Shown here piece after piece: positions 1 through 12,000 of a stretch of 55,960 nucleotides of DNA. Position 1 is the stretch's first letter; every line of letters starts with the position of its first letter. The notes below the pieces were generated by a model. The model made no database searches, was not told where the DNA came from, and worked only from the letters and a program-made list of their open reading frames with translations. The translations under genes and the position numbers were made by a program. Source of the stretch: Tubiluchus corallicola (Eukaryota; Priapulida; Priapulimorpha; Priapulimorphida; Tubiluchidae); contig JAQGDQ010001089.1 in assembly GCA_030141605.1 (NCBI GenBank), positions 2,501 to 58,460 of the forward strand. Direction: 5' to 3'.

Positions 1-437
1 AAATTAAAAATTGTGCACAGAAAGCACAGCTAAACTGTTCTAATTGCATGAAGTTCCATACGTTTTAATGTTGAAGAACGCATGTAGTTGAAGTGCTGAA
101 TTATTCGAATCTATAATTTTAGGTTCGAATTGAATCAATTTATTCGAATCTATAATTTTCCGGTCGAATCGAATTCGAACAAAAAACTCGTTCGAATTGA
201 ATCAAACCTTCTAGGCTTACCCATTAAATGAACATTCACAGCGTGTCAATCTTACGCAGATACAGTTTTCTTGTATAGAATTCCTAAAATAAGGCGCTCG
301 AGGGAAAAAAGTGAATCTATAAGCACTTTTTCTGCAGCATATAGGCAGGCCTGCCAAGTATTTATCAGTACCATGATGTACAGTCTCAGCATTTGGTTTT
401 TATTCTAAGAAATGGCGCCTCGTTTTCTCTATTCCAG

Positions 438-3400
438 GGATGAAATCAACGCTGCATTTGACTTTAACACTTTTCCCGTGCTGAAATGTGATGACAACGT
501 GATACAAGGTGATGTATTTGATCCCAGAATGCTGGGAGTATCTCAGACAGACATCCGCTCAAAGCGACAAGCATCTCAGTGTCGCGGAGGGTAAGAGATA
601 TATGCTTATTGCACATTTGGGGTGGTGTTAACACAGGATAGTGCAGGGCTGAGTGGTTACGGTGGCTTACGCTTGCTGGAGTGCATGCTCGTGTGCTTGC
701 ACTTGCTGAAGTGCTTGCTCATACTGGAGTGCGTGCCTGTGTGCTTATACGTGCTGGAGTGCATGCCCGTGTGCTTATACGTGCTGGAGTACGTGCCCGT
801 GTACTTATACGTGCTGGAGTACGTGCCCGTGTGCTTGCCCTAGCTGGAGTGCAGGCTCGTGTGCTTGCGCTTGCTGAAGAAGTGCTTGCTCATACTGGAG
901 TGCGTGCCTGTGTGCTTATACGTGCTGGAGTGCGTGCCTGTGTGCTTATACGTGCTGGAGTGCGTGCCTGTGTGCTTATACGTGCTGGAGTGCATGCTCG
1001 TGTGCTTACACTTGCTGGAGTGCGTGCCCGTGTGCTTATACGTGCTGGAGTGCGTGCCCGTGTGCTTGCCCTAGCTGGAGTGCATGCTCGTGTGCTTGCA
1101 CTTGCTGTAATGCTTGCCACTCACGACCCTACTTGTCACTTTCATTTTTACTGTGTGAACTTACCTCTAGTCTCATCCTGTACAAGTTCTCTGTCCAGTT
1201 TGTTCACAAGCAGCTTGTAATTGGAAATCTACCCTGAAGACATCAGCAGCTACACCCTCTTTACGTTCAATTAGTAACTAATGATGACACCAGGGGTTAA
1301 AATGTCAAGGTGATGGTCATTAATTTTTCTACGTGTGAACCAAAGCGCTCGGGACGACGATAGACGCTTTTGCTAGATTGTGAAAAAACTAGTCTTGAAT
1401 TTGTTCAGTTGGAACAGGTTTAGTAATTAGCTGTGTAAGTTTGTTATCGGTTGCATTTTTGTTTATTAAGCAGATGTGGATGGAGCTTTGTTGTTAGCGT
1501 TTAGATTTGTTCAAGTAAGCTGTGGAAGGAGCTTTATTGATTGAATTAATGTTTTCTGGCATAGCTTAGTTTACTAAGTAAGATGTGGAAGGAGCTTTAT
1601 TGATTGAATTAATGTTTTCCAGCATAGCTTAGTTTATTAAGTAAATTGTGGAAGGGGCTTTCTTGATTGAATTAATGTTTTCCAGCGTAGCTTTGTTTAT
1701 TAAGCAAAATGTGGATGGAGCTTTGTTGATTAGCTTTTAGTTTTTAGTGTAGCTTTGTTTATTAAGTAAACACGTGGATGGAGTTTTGTTGATTTATGTG
1801 GAAGTTACTGACTATAACTTCGTATTATTATGTATAATGTGGATGGAGCTTTATTGATTGACTGGAATATTTTCAACATTAGTTTCATCAGTTGAATAAA
1901 AATTGTGGATGGAGCTTTGTTGACTAACTGAAAGTTCTTGCACATTAGCTTTGTCTATTGAGTTAAAATTGTGGATAAAGCTTTGATGATTAACGATTTA
2001 AGGATCGGCTAATAATTTTGCAGTTGTACTGACAGCGTGGACACATGCAAAACCATCAGAAGAATGTCAAAGCCTCAATTTGGATTCAACTCAAATGGGG
2101 TGCGGAGAGTAATCATGCAAAGAGCTGGTCTACTTGACCAGTGTGTTGAAATCCTCTACTGCCAGTAAGCGCTCTAGTTATGTTCACACAGAAATGGTTT
2201 AAACAAATGGTTTACTTAAACTGGTTAACTGTCATTAAATAAATTTTAAATAAATTTGCCTTGAAAACTCTAATGGACAGTTGGCAGTCTTTCAGTTACA
2301 AGTTGACGGAGCTTCTTAATTAAAATTGTTATAAACAACCTTTTTAAGAAATTTTTTTAAATGAAATTATTTTATAATGAAATAAATTTAAAGTGTAATT
2401 TTAATGTTATAATTTGTAACTGTAATTTTAAACAAAGAAACCTGGGAAAGTTTATATATAAACTTGATAAAATCCTAAACAAAAAAAAATTGCTTAAAAT
2501 TGTGGCAGTTCAAGCTTGATCCATTCACAGCAAGCACGTGACAACTGACAAGAAACTGTGTAACAGACAGTACTTTTTCTACCTCGGCTCATACATTTAC
2601 GCATGGCCGCATGTGCACAACAGCCAAACACCGCATTGCTGGAGCACTGTGTTGGGTTGTGAAGCAAGCAGTACTACCCTCACGTGATCGTAAAAGGAAA
2701 AAGAAAGAACTAAAGGAGAAAGACTTGTTATATTGAATATTATACGATTTGGTAGTACGTGTATTCAGTTATAAAAGTTAGACAGCAGCACATGGAGGTT
2801 AGGCACATGAGTTCAGTCCACAAAAGCTATCACTGCTTCAGCGCCTTATATACCATTTGCATTTTCTAAATTTAGATATACTAATTTCACTCTTAAGCAC
2901 CTAGATAAAATAACCGTTCTTAGCAACGAGCTTCTGCTGATTTGGAAATTCCTCTGCTTACTTGGAAGTCTAGCAACGAGTTCCCACATGATCAAAATGT
3001 TGATTGGTCAAGTGGGCGGAGCAGTTGCTACGACTGCTAATCCTTAAAGGAAGACACGACAAGCTTCTGCTGATTTAGAAAATCCTCTGCTTATTTGGAA
3101 GTCTAGCAACGAGTTCCCAATTGATCAGAATGTTGATTGGTCAAGTGAGGGGAGCAGTTGCTACGACTGCTAACCCTTAAAGGAAGACACGACAAGCTTC
3201 TGCTGATTTGGAAAATCCTCTGCTTACTTGGAAGTCTAGCAACGAGTTCCCAAATGATCAGAATGTTGATTGGTCAAGTGGGCGAAGCAGTTGCTACGAC
3301 TGCTAACCCTTAAAGGAAGACAGGATGATCTTTCATCTGATGAGCCGCAACTGGTGGTAAATAATTTGTGTTTTTTTTATAATTTCAGGTCGCCGAAGTG

Positions 3401-3545
3401 TACCTTGTTAAACGGCGTGTGTCAGGAGGAATACAGACTCACACAGTTCCTCATTTTTGATCAGGAACATCAGAATGTAACAGGGGACTACATTCTTGTG
3501 CCGAGCGGCTGCAATTGCTATGTTGATTTACCTAATTTTTCTTAA
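438..3545 (+). CDS. Spaetzle/neurotrophin-like cystine-knot ligand, gene A (5' partial)
   Basis: Three coding exons are read: 438-590, 2024-2164 and 3389-3545 (stop TAA). All introns are GT-AG and phase 2. The signal-peptide exon is not visible and probably lies left of the window. The product has a short pro-region with one Cys, a furin-type site RSKR followed by Q, then a mature domain of about 105 residues with nine cysteines. Visible motifs are CVEILYC, CQEEYRLTQF and the terminal ILVPSGCNC. The pattern (dibasic cleavage, 'C-Q-x-Y' stretch, final C-x-C) resembles Spaetzle and neurotrophin cystine knots. The GCxC end also recalls IL-17. Family membership is inferred by eye. Exons 141 and 157 nt long are exactly matched in gene B, which confirms the model. 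Possible N-glycosylation site: NVTG. The likely role is a secreted receptor ligand. The gene is certain; the exact family is moderately so. Confidence 0.75.
660..1110. repeat. 30-bp minisatellite in gene A intron
   Basis: About 15 copies of a 30-bp unit of the form TGCTGGAGTGCGTGCCTGTG plus ten bases, starting about 70 bp after the donor of the 438-590 exon. The unit is a multiple of three, so long spurious reading frames appear on both strands. Confidence 0.9.
1470..1995. repeat. Degenerate ~60-65-bp tandem repeat, gene A intron
   Basis: Around nine irregular copies of a unit built on GTGGATGGAGCTTTGTTGAT followed by an AT-rich tail. The last copy (GTGGATAAAGCTTTGATGAT) lies about 40 bp before the acceptor of the exon at 2024. 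Confidence 0.75.
2930..3328. repeat. 133-bp tandem triplication in last intron of gene A
   Basis: Three near-identical units begin at 2930, 3063 and 3196 (GCTTCTGCTGATTTGGAAA). Each ends in a CTTAAAGGAAGACA motif like the termini of the TTAA-flanked MITEs elsewhere in the window. The array stops about 60 bp before the last exon of gene A. Confidence 0.9.
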
Positions 3546-4920
3546 TTCCTTCAGGACCATGAGTTGGTTCAGACTTGGTTACAAAACAAATAGATGCTAG
3601 GTCAGGAGTTCAAATCCTGACTTAAATCACACTTTTTAATTGCCAATTTTCATAAACAAATTGTAGTAATTAACTCCTGCAGGACTGCAAGAGTTTGTGG
3701 CATTTTGCCTGGCTTCATGGAAAACTGCTCTCACTAAGCAGCAATTACATTATATTTGATAATTTTTCTTACTGTAGACAAATTAAAATTGATTTTTGAG
3801 AAATTGAGGAAGAAAATTGAAAACTACCACACTAATTACCACTCTACAACTACGTTACCACTCCATTACCTCTATAACTGTCAAAACTGTATTCGTAAAT
3901 GTACTAATCATTGTACAGTGTTTAGCGAGGTATTTATACAAAAAAAGGGTATTTATACAATGACGCTGCTGGTTTATATATGTAAAAATGTATCCATGAT
4001 TAAATAAATTTGTAAATATAGTACTTCACGTCATAGTACATGTAATGTGCTGCATATGTATTTTTTGATAGAGTAAAAAGTATGCTTTACTAATAATAGG
4101 TCAAGAGAACATTATGTGACAAAATAATACGACTTGTTTATTTATTTTGTTATAAATCACGTTTAAATACTATTTATATATGTATGTATATATAAAAAAT
4201 TTAGTAAATATAATAGTAGTAAAGTTTTGTACCAATAATACTGTTTTGTTTTTCTTTTTAATAATATATAGTCGAAACATTTGGCACGAGTTCAACTTTT
4301 AATGGTTTAATGTGAAAATTTTCAAAAAGTTCTGTTGTTTTTAACAATTAATACATTTTTATTTTCGTGGTTTTTGTCACATAATTAATAAAATTATCGT
4401 AGGCAGCAACAAAATTAAATAACTTCAATTTAATTAGTTACCTGAAAAATTACCAATAATTAATATGTTTCATAATCGCACATGTAGTTAATTACAGTTT
4501 TACATATTCAAGATTCTTAATTGTTGGTTCAACTCTAGCTTCAATCAAACTTTTTTTTACTTTTCACTTTTTTTGGCTAAATTTACCACCAAAATCTCAA
4601 TAATTGAATTTTAGTGTGAAAAATCAATAACTAAAGGTTTCACCATTAAATGATAAACATGTATTACAATATGTTTACAATGTTTGTAAAAACACATCTA
4701 CAATGTAATTGTATTTTATCAGTAAACACAAAATCTTTGCAAGGAACAAAATAGTCTGATATTTTATAAAAAGCCCAATAGATTTCTATTGTTGTATACA
4801 GACTGTCGTTATAGTGTTTGGATCGTTACGCATGAAGGGTATAAGTTCACTGCACTTTCACAGGTGGTAAAATTTGAGGGTGGATGCAGGGGGGAGGGGT
4901 AGGAACGCATTTGGTGTCTC
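3546..4920. other. AT-rich 3' flank of gene A with tRNA-like T-arm
   Basis: No coding exon was recognised. Near 3600-3632, the stretch GTCAGGAGTTCAAATCCTGA forms a good T-stem/loop with a box-B core (GTTCAAATC), preceded by GAGTTGGTTCAG. This looks like a relic of a tRNA-derived SINE rather than a full tRNA. The rest is AT-rich, with nothing recognisable. Confidence 0.45.
4003..4008 (+). promoter_or_regulatory. Candidate poly(A) signal for gene A
   Basis: An AATAAA hexamer lies about 460 nt after the gene A stop codon. The region is AT-rich, so chance occurrence is possible. Confidence 0.35.
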
Positions 4921-5389
4921 ACGACAGTCGTAAGCCTCCTCCCTCGTAATCACACTGCAAGCATATTCTCACTTCACGTTTTTGCAAAACCTTTGTGGTA
5001 TTTTTTGGACTTGCGAGAGAATGGCTTTTGAAAGTAAGCGCCCTGTGTGAACTAGATCCGCCCCCGAGAGGGTTATTGATCGAGTTTGAAGTGGGGAAAT
5101 TCGGCTGTAAAGAAATCGTCGTGGTGTGTGAACGCGCGTGATGTGAAACGACTTTACACCAGCAGTGAAAGATCTGTGCTGGTGATATGATTGTGTAAGA
5201 TACGAAAATATCGTGTAAAATAAGAAAGAAAAGAATTTGGTCAACGCAGGAGACGAAAGAGATTACTGGTAATCTTGTTAAGTTAATCTTTTTTCTAATT
5301 TGTTTATTGTGAAAGTGGTAATTTGTGACTGAAATTTGTAAGCCTAGCAAGGCATGTTAAACTAAGCAAGAATAAGCGAAAGTTTTGAT

Positions 5390-6905
<1,516 letters not shown>

Positions 6906-6909
6906 ATAA

Positions 6910-7978
6910 AAAGAGAAAGAGAAAGCTGGTACTTCTTTAAATTTAACGCGGGTACAGTCGTCACGAATCAAGTTAACTTTTTAACCCCTCTCGCTCATGT
7001 GCGGTCTGTTTCTGGTAAAACTTTCAATGCCGCAGGATAATAAGACTTTCCAAAGAAAATAAAAAATATGTCTTCTCCTTTATCTGACAGATTTACGACT
7101 TGATTCGTTTGACATCACATAAAACTGTTTTAGACATGCCTTTTCAGTTTTAGTTAGTTGGTAGGTCAGTCAGTCGTTTGCCTGGATACCAACCGCTAGC
7201 TAGTCATTCAGTTAACCTGGCTCATACAGTCAGCCGTCAGTTAGTCAGGCGGTAGTTAGGCAGCTGCCGAATCAACAAGGTAATTCAGTGTAACTCACTA
7301 GGTGATTAGCTAACATGTAACGGAGACAAACGTAGTACAAAAAATCAATAAATTTGTTGACTATATACAGCTACTCTTGAAACTTAACAGAGTGCCCTAC
7401 GCTCACATACACTAAGCAATAAAGCGTTATTTACATCCGTTTACGATTACTGCCTGCCACAACGGTGATAATGTGCCAAACGTACACTCCAAGGAAGCGG
7501 GTTCGAATCGCGCTAATGACAATTTTTATCAACATCCGCAATAATTATCCAGATTTGTCACTAACGCTGTCCTATTAATCATTTCTACTTTTTAATTATA
7601 AAAGAAACAACTCGCAGCTGTAACATCCCTAAAAGAGGACGCACCGCCTGTCATCGCCTGAGGCATAGCATCATAAATGATCTGTACCTGTCATTAATAT
7701 AAACCTGTCGACAGGGGGGCGCCTCTAACTTTCAAAAAGAGGGTTTCCATCCCGTAAGATGAAGATCACGTTGGGAGCGTGTGTAAAAAACTATGAATTA
7801 TCGAGGTTAGTTTACCAAATTCATTTTCGAAATCTCTTTTTCAGCATAGGCCTAAAGTCTACGAGGGCGGATCTTGGGAGTTGCAAACATCGTTCCGCCC
7901 CCTTTAAGAAACGCCCCGCTTCGTATCCGGCACCTAGAGGCAGAGTGTGTTATTATGTTTAATGGTTTGGGCTAAATT
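6910..7978. other. Intergenic; degenerate GTCA-rich tract and tRNA-like box B
   Basis: 7140-7290 is a degenerate GTCAGTCAGT/TTAGTCAG low-complexity tract. Near 7496-7518, GCGGGTTCGAATCGCGC is a good T-arm/box-B sequence, but no full cloverleaf was found, so it is probably a SINE relic. No gene was recognised. Confidence 0.35.
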
Positions 7979-8009
7979 TTATGGGACGTGTTCTAGGTAG
8001 TGTGTAATC

Positions 8010-8256
8010 TGGAGACGCTGCAAAAGCAGCTTCATCGTCGGAAGGATTTGATTATCCACAGTGAGGGGCTCGAGACGCTGCAAAATCAGCTTCATCGTCA
8101 GAAGGATTTGATTATCCACAGTGCGGGGCTCAAGACGTTGCAAAAACTGCTTCATCGTCAAAGGGATTTGATTATCCACAGTGAGGGGCTCAAGACGTTG
8201 CAAAATCAGCTTCATCATCAGAAGGATTTGATTATCCACAGTGCGGGGCTCGAGAT
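8010..8256. repeat. 60-bp minisatellite (four copies)
   Basis: Four 60-bp units (CAGCTTCATCGTCAGAAGGA core, then TTTGATTATCCACAGTG). The length is a multiple of three, so both strands stay open through the array (plus strand: LETLQNQLHRQKDLIIHSAG). There is no supporting start, splice context or homology, so it is treated as a repeat. Confidence 0.85.
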
Positions 8257-8280
8257 GCACCTAATCCACAAACTGGTAAG

Positions 8281-9016
8281 CCATTGTTGCAATTTCTGTA
8301 CAGAGAGTGTGATATTTACCTAACGCACCACAAATAGTTTGCACGTCGAATTTGTTATTAATGTGAAGCTTTCCACAGAGAGCGATATAAGAACTTACAT
8401 CCAAACGTTTTTTTTAAATTCGTAGTGAGAATAATCTTTTTTAATTGGAATGAGAGTTGACGATAAAGATTTTTAACTTGCGAAAAATCAATAATTGCTC
8501 ACTATAAGAGGAATTCATTTAAAGCGTCGTTCTGTTTGTAAACTATTTGTAGCAAATCTTAATGAAAATTCATGGTTCATCCTTACTTCAAAACGTGTCT
8601 GTTAGAGAACAATATTAAAAAGTGTTATACATGGTAGCACAGTTCGTTATGCTCCTAATACATACATATTAGAATTTGTGTATATCTTTGTATGTGCAAA
8701 TATTATAAACATTATAAATAATATTATAGCTGCAATTAAAAGGTATAAATACTGTATGTGCATGCTACAATCAATACATGCTATGGTTTACAGGATGTCA
8801 CAACGTCAAACTACTACACTAATGTTTGGTCATGCTGTATTGCTGTGCTGTCAATGCACTGTAAATTTTTATGTACTGCACATGTTGCAATCAATACAAG
8901 TTGCGATTTACTGGATGCTACAATGTAAAATGCTTGTTTATGCCAAAGCACTGGTTACACATGACAACATATCTTTACTGAGTTTTCTCAAAATAAAGAA
9001 TTGCTCTGTCCTTTAG
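8281..9016. other. Upstream region of gene B; first exon not located
   Basis: AT-rich sequence with a diverged tandem duplication of about 120 bp (8755-8935, ACAATCAATACA motif). The initiator exon of gene B should lie here or further left, but several short ATG-plus-GT options exist and none can be preferred. Confidence 0.3.
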
Positions 9017-12000
9017 ATACTTGCAGTTGAGGTCATTTTACTGGGGGTCATCACACTGACCAATGCTTCGGAAATCAACGTTCGGAGATACCTGAATGAC
9101 CGCAAGGAAGACGTGGCCAAAATCATGAAAATGTCCGACCTTGGCCTCATCAGCAAGTTTAACTTGAATGTTCAAGATGCGGACTCGCAAAATGTTTTAA
9201 CAGCTGTCAGGTAAATAAATACGCCACCAGATGGCGCCACTTCAGCTCAAATAAACTTGATTCATTAACTTACTCAATAGATGTTGCCACTCTAGCTCAA
9301 ATAAACTTGATTCATTAACTTACTCAATAGATGCCGCCACTCTAGCTCAAATAAACTTGATTCATTAACTTACTCCTTAGATGCCGCCACTCGAGCTCAA
9401 ATAAACTTGATTCATTAACTTACTCCTTAGATGCCGCCACTCGAGCTCAGATAAACTTGATTCATTAACTTTCTCCCTAGATGCCGCCACTCGAGCTCAA
9501 ATAAACTTGATTTATTAACTTACTGACTAGATGACGCCACTAGAGTTCAAATAAACTTGATTTATTAACTTACTGACTAGATGACGCCACTAGAGTTCAA
9601 ATAAACTTGATTCATTAACTTACTCAATAGATGTCGCCACACGAGCTAAAATAAACTTGATTCATTAACTTACTCCCTAGATGCCGCCACTCGAGCTCAA
9701 ATACATGTAAACTTGATTCAATAACTTTCTCCCTAGATGCCGCCACTCGAGCTCAAATAAACTTGATTCATTAACTTACTCAATAGATGCCGCCACTCAA
9801 GCTCAAATAAACTTGATTCATTAACTTTCTCCCTAGTTGCCGCCACTCGAGCTCAAATAAACTTGATTTATTAACTTGCTGCCTAGATGACGCCACTCGA
9901 GTTCAAAGAAACTTGATTCATTAACTTGCTCACTAGATGCCACCACTCTAGCTCAGATAAACTTGATTCATTAACTTTCTCCCTAGATGCCGCCACTCGA
10001 GCTCAAATAAACTTGATTCATTAACTTACTCCTTAGATGGCGCCACTCGAGCTCAAATAAACTTGATTCATTAACTTACTCAATAGATGTCGCCACTCGA
10101 GCTCAAATAAACTTGATTCATTAACTTACTCCCTAGCTAACTGATATAGTGCTTAATATTTGGTTGAATCACAGTAACCACTGACTAACTGGTTTGCCTG
10201 GTCGACTGCATGACTGATTGGTTAACAGCTTGTTAATTTACCGACTGACTGACGGACTGTCTAACTCACTGTGGTGCTACTCGGTTAAGTAATTTATTGT
10301 TGGTTGGCTGGTAATTGGCTGCTTGCATGATGAAGTAAGTAATGTGGTTCACTGATTGACTGTTATTCAGTTAACTGACTGATTTACTAAGTGACTCACG
10401 TACCAGTCGATTGAACAAACAAGAAACTAACTGTGTGAGATTTTTGTCAGTTTGAGACAGTAATAATGCTGTCAAGATGCTAAGCAAAACAATAATTTTA
10501 AGGGATAATCTCAGTGTTCTGTTAATCTGTCAAGATAAATGACGTGTGTCGCAGATAATCTGTTAATCTATAAAACAACAATGTGTTTTTCAGAGGTGAT
10601 CTGCTAATCTGTAAAACAACAATGTGTTTTTCAGAGATGATCTTCTAATCTGTAAAACAACAATGTACTTTTCAGAGATAATCTGTTAATCTGTAAAACA
10701 ACGTGTTTTTCAGAGGTGATCTGTAAAACAACAACGTGTTTTTCAGAGATGATCTGCTAAACTGTAAAACAACAATGTACTTTTCAGAATAATCTGTAAA
10801 ACAACAACGTGTTTTTCATAGATGATCTGCTAATCTGTAAAACAACAATGTACTTTTCAAAGGTAATCTGCTAATCTGTAAAACAACAATGTACTTTTTA
10901 TAGATAATCTGTTAATGTGTAAAACAACTGCGTACTTTTCAGACACAAGATGGCGAGAGAGTTCAACTTCAGCAGGGTACCTGTTTTCGAATGTGACGAG
11001 AATGTTGAACTGGACAAACTATTCGATCCGCTAAATGGGGTGCTAAAGAGAAAAAAGAGACAGACAAGCTTCTGCTCAAAAGATGGGTGAGTGAAAAGAG
11101 GTTCTACTAGATCAGATCTAGATCAGGATCAGAACCTATCTTATAATAGAGGACATCGATCGAGGCACTGAGCTAACAGAGGCATTTTAGGCATGCTCGG
11201 ATGTGCATACGACCTCTTTTAATTAAGTTAATAGACAGCAGCAGCATGAAAACACATGAAAATTGGCCTATATTTACTAAACAGGTCTCGTATTACTTAA
11301 CTTTGGAGGTCATGCATATATCATAATCACCCGGGCACAACAAACGTTAATTATTATTTCTTATACCTTTTAATACTCGTTTAGGTGCTTACAGAATCCG
11401 ATGCCCGTATGCAATATGACGCGTCGTCTATCGAAACCGCTCTTTGGTTACAATCCAAGCGGAGAATTCCGTGTCATCGTTCAGATGCCGAGTTTGGAGC
11501 AATGCGTGGAGATCATACACTGTCCGTATGTAGAGTAAAATAATTGGTTAAAGTCTCTTTATTCTGGTGGTTAAAGCTGCTTGCTGATTATTGTATTTAT
11601 TCTTGTGGTTAAAACTGCTTGCTGATTATTGTTGTTTATTGCGTGACGTGTGAGGTAGCCACGATGGGCATGGCAAACTATCAAGACTTTATTTAATAAA
11701 CTACACATTTATTAAATATCAACCACAACACGGTAAATATAAGAGGATAGTAATGCCAGCCCCTCTGTCTTCAAGTCAGTTCCTAATCTCCTCGAGGTGC
11801 AGGCCTCAAAACACTCTTGTCTAACTACCTAATGCGCCGTGAGCTTCTGCGCATAAAGATCACATCATCAATCTTTACTTCTGAGTCAGGCGGTCGAACA
11901 TCAGCTGGTCACGTGATGCCACGTGTAACTAGTCTATCCACAACGAGTTTAATCTTGCATCGTCAAGCATTTAATCTTGAATTATTAATTTAATAATTTA

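Noticed and set aside
412-437. ATG at 412 as the start of gene A
   Set aside because: Alignment with gene B places a phase-2 acceptor (TCTATTCCAG) at 437. The ATG frame upstream does not match the gene B pro-region and would lack a signal peptide.
681-1220. 179-codon plus-strand frame with RAGVRACVLI repeats
   Set aside because: Produced by the 30-bp intronic minisatellite, which is open in several frames.
3600-3640. Complete tRNA gene
   Set aside because: Only a T-arm/box B is convincing. No acceptor stem or anticodon arm could be folded; the same applies at 7496-7518 and 53549-53708.
8000-8323. Repeat protein (LETLQNQLHRQKDLIIHSAG units)
   Set aside because: Four 60-bp tandem units open on both strands. 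No ATG start in context and no conserved domain.
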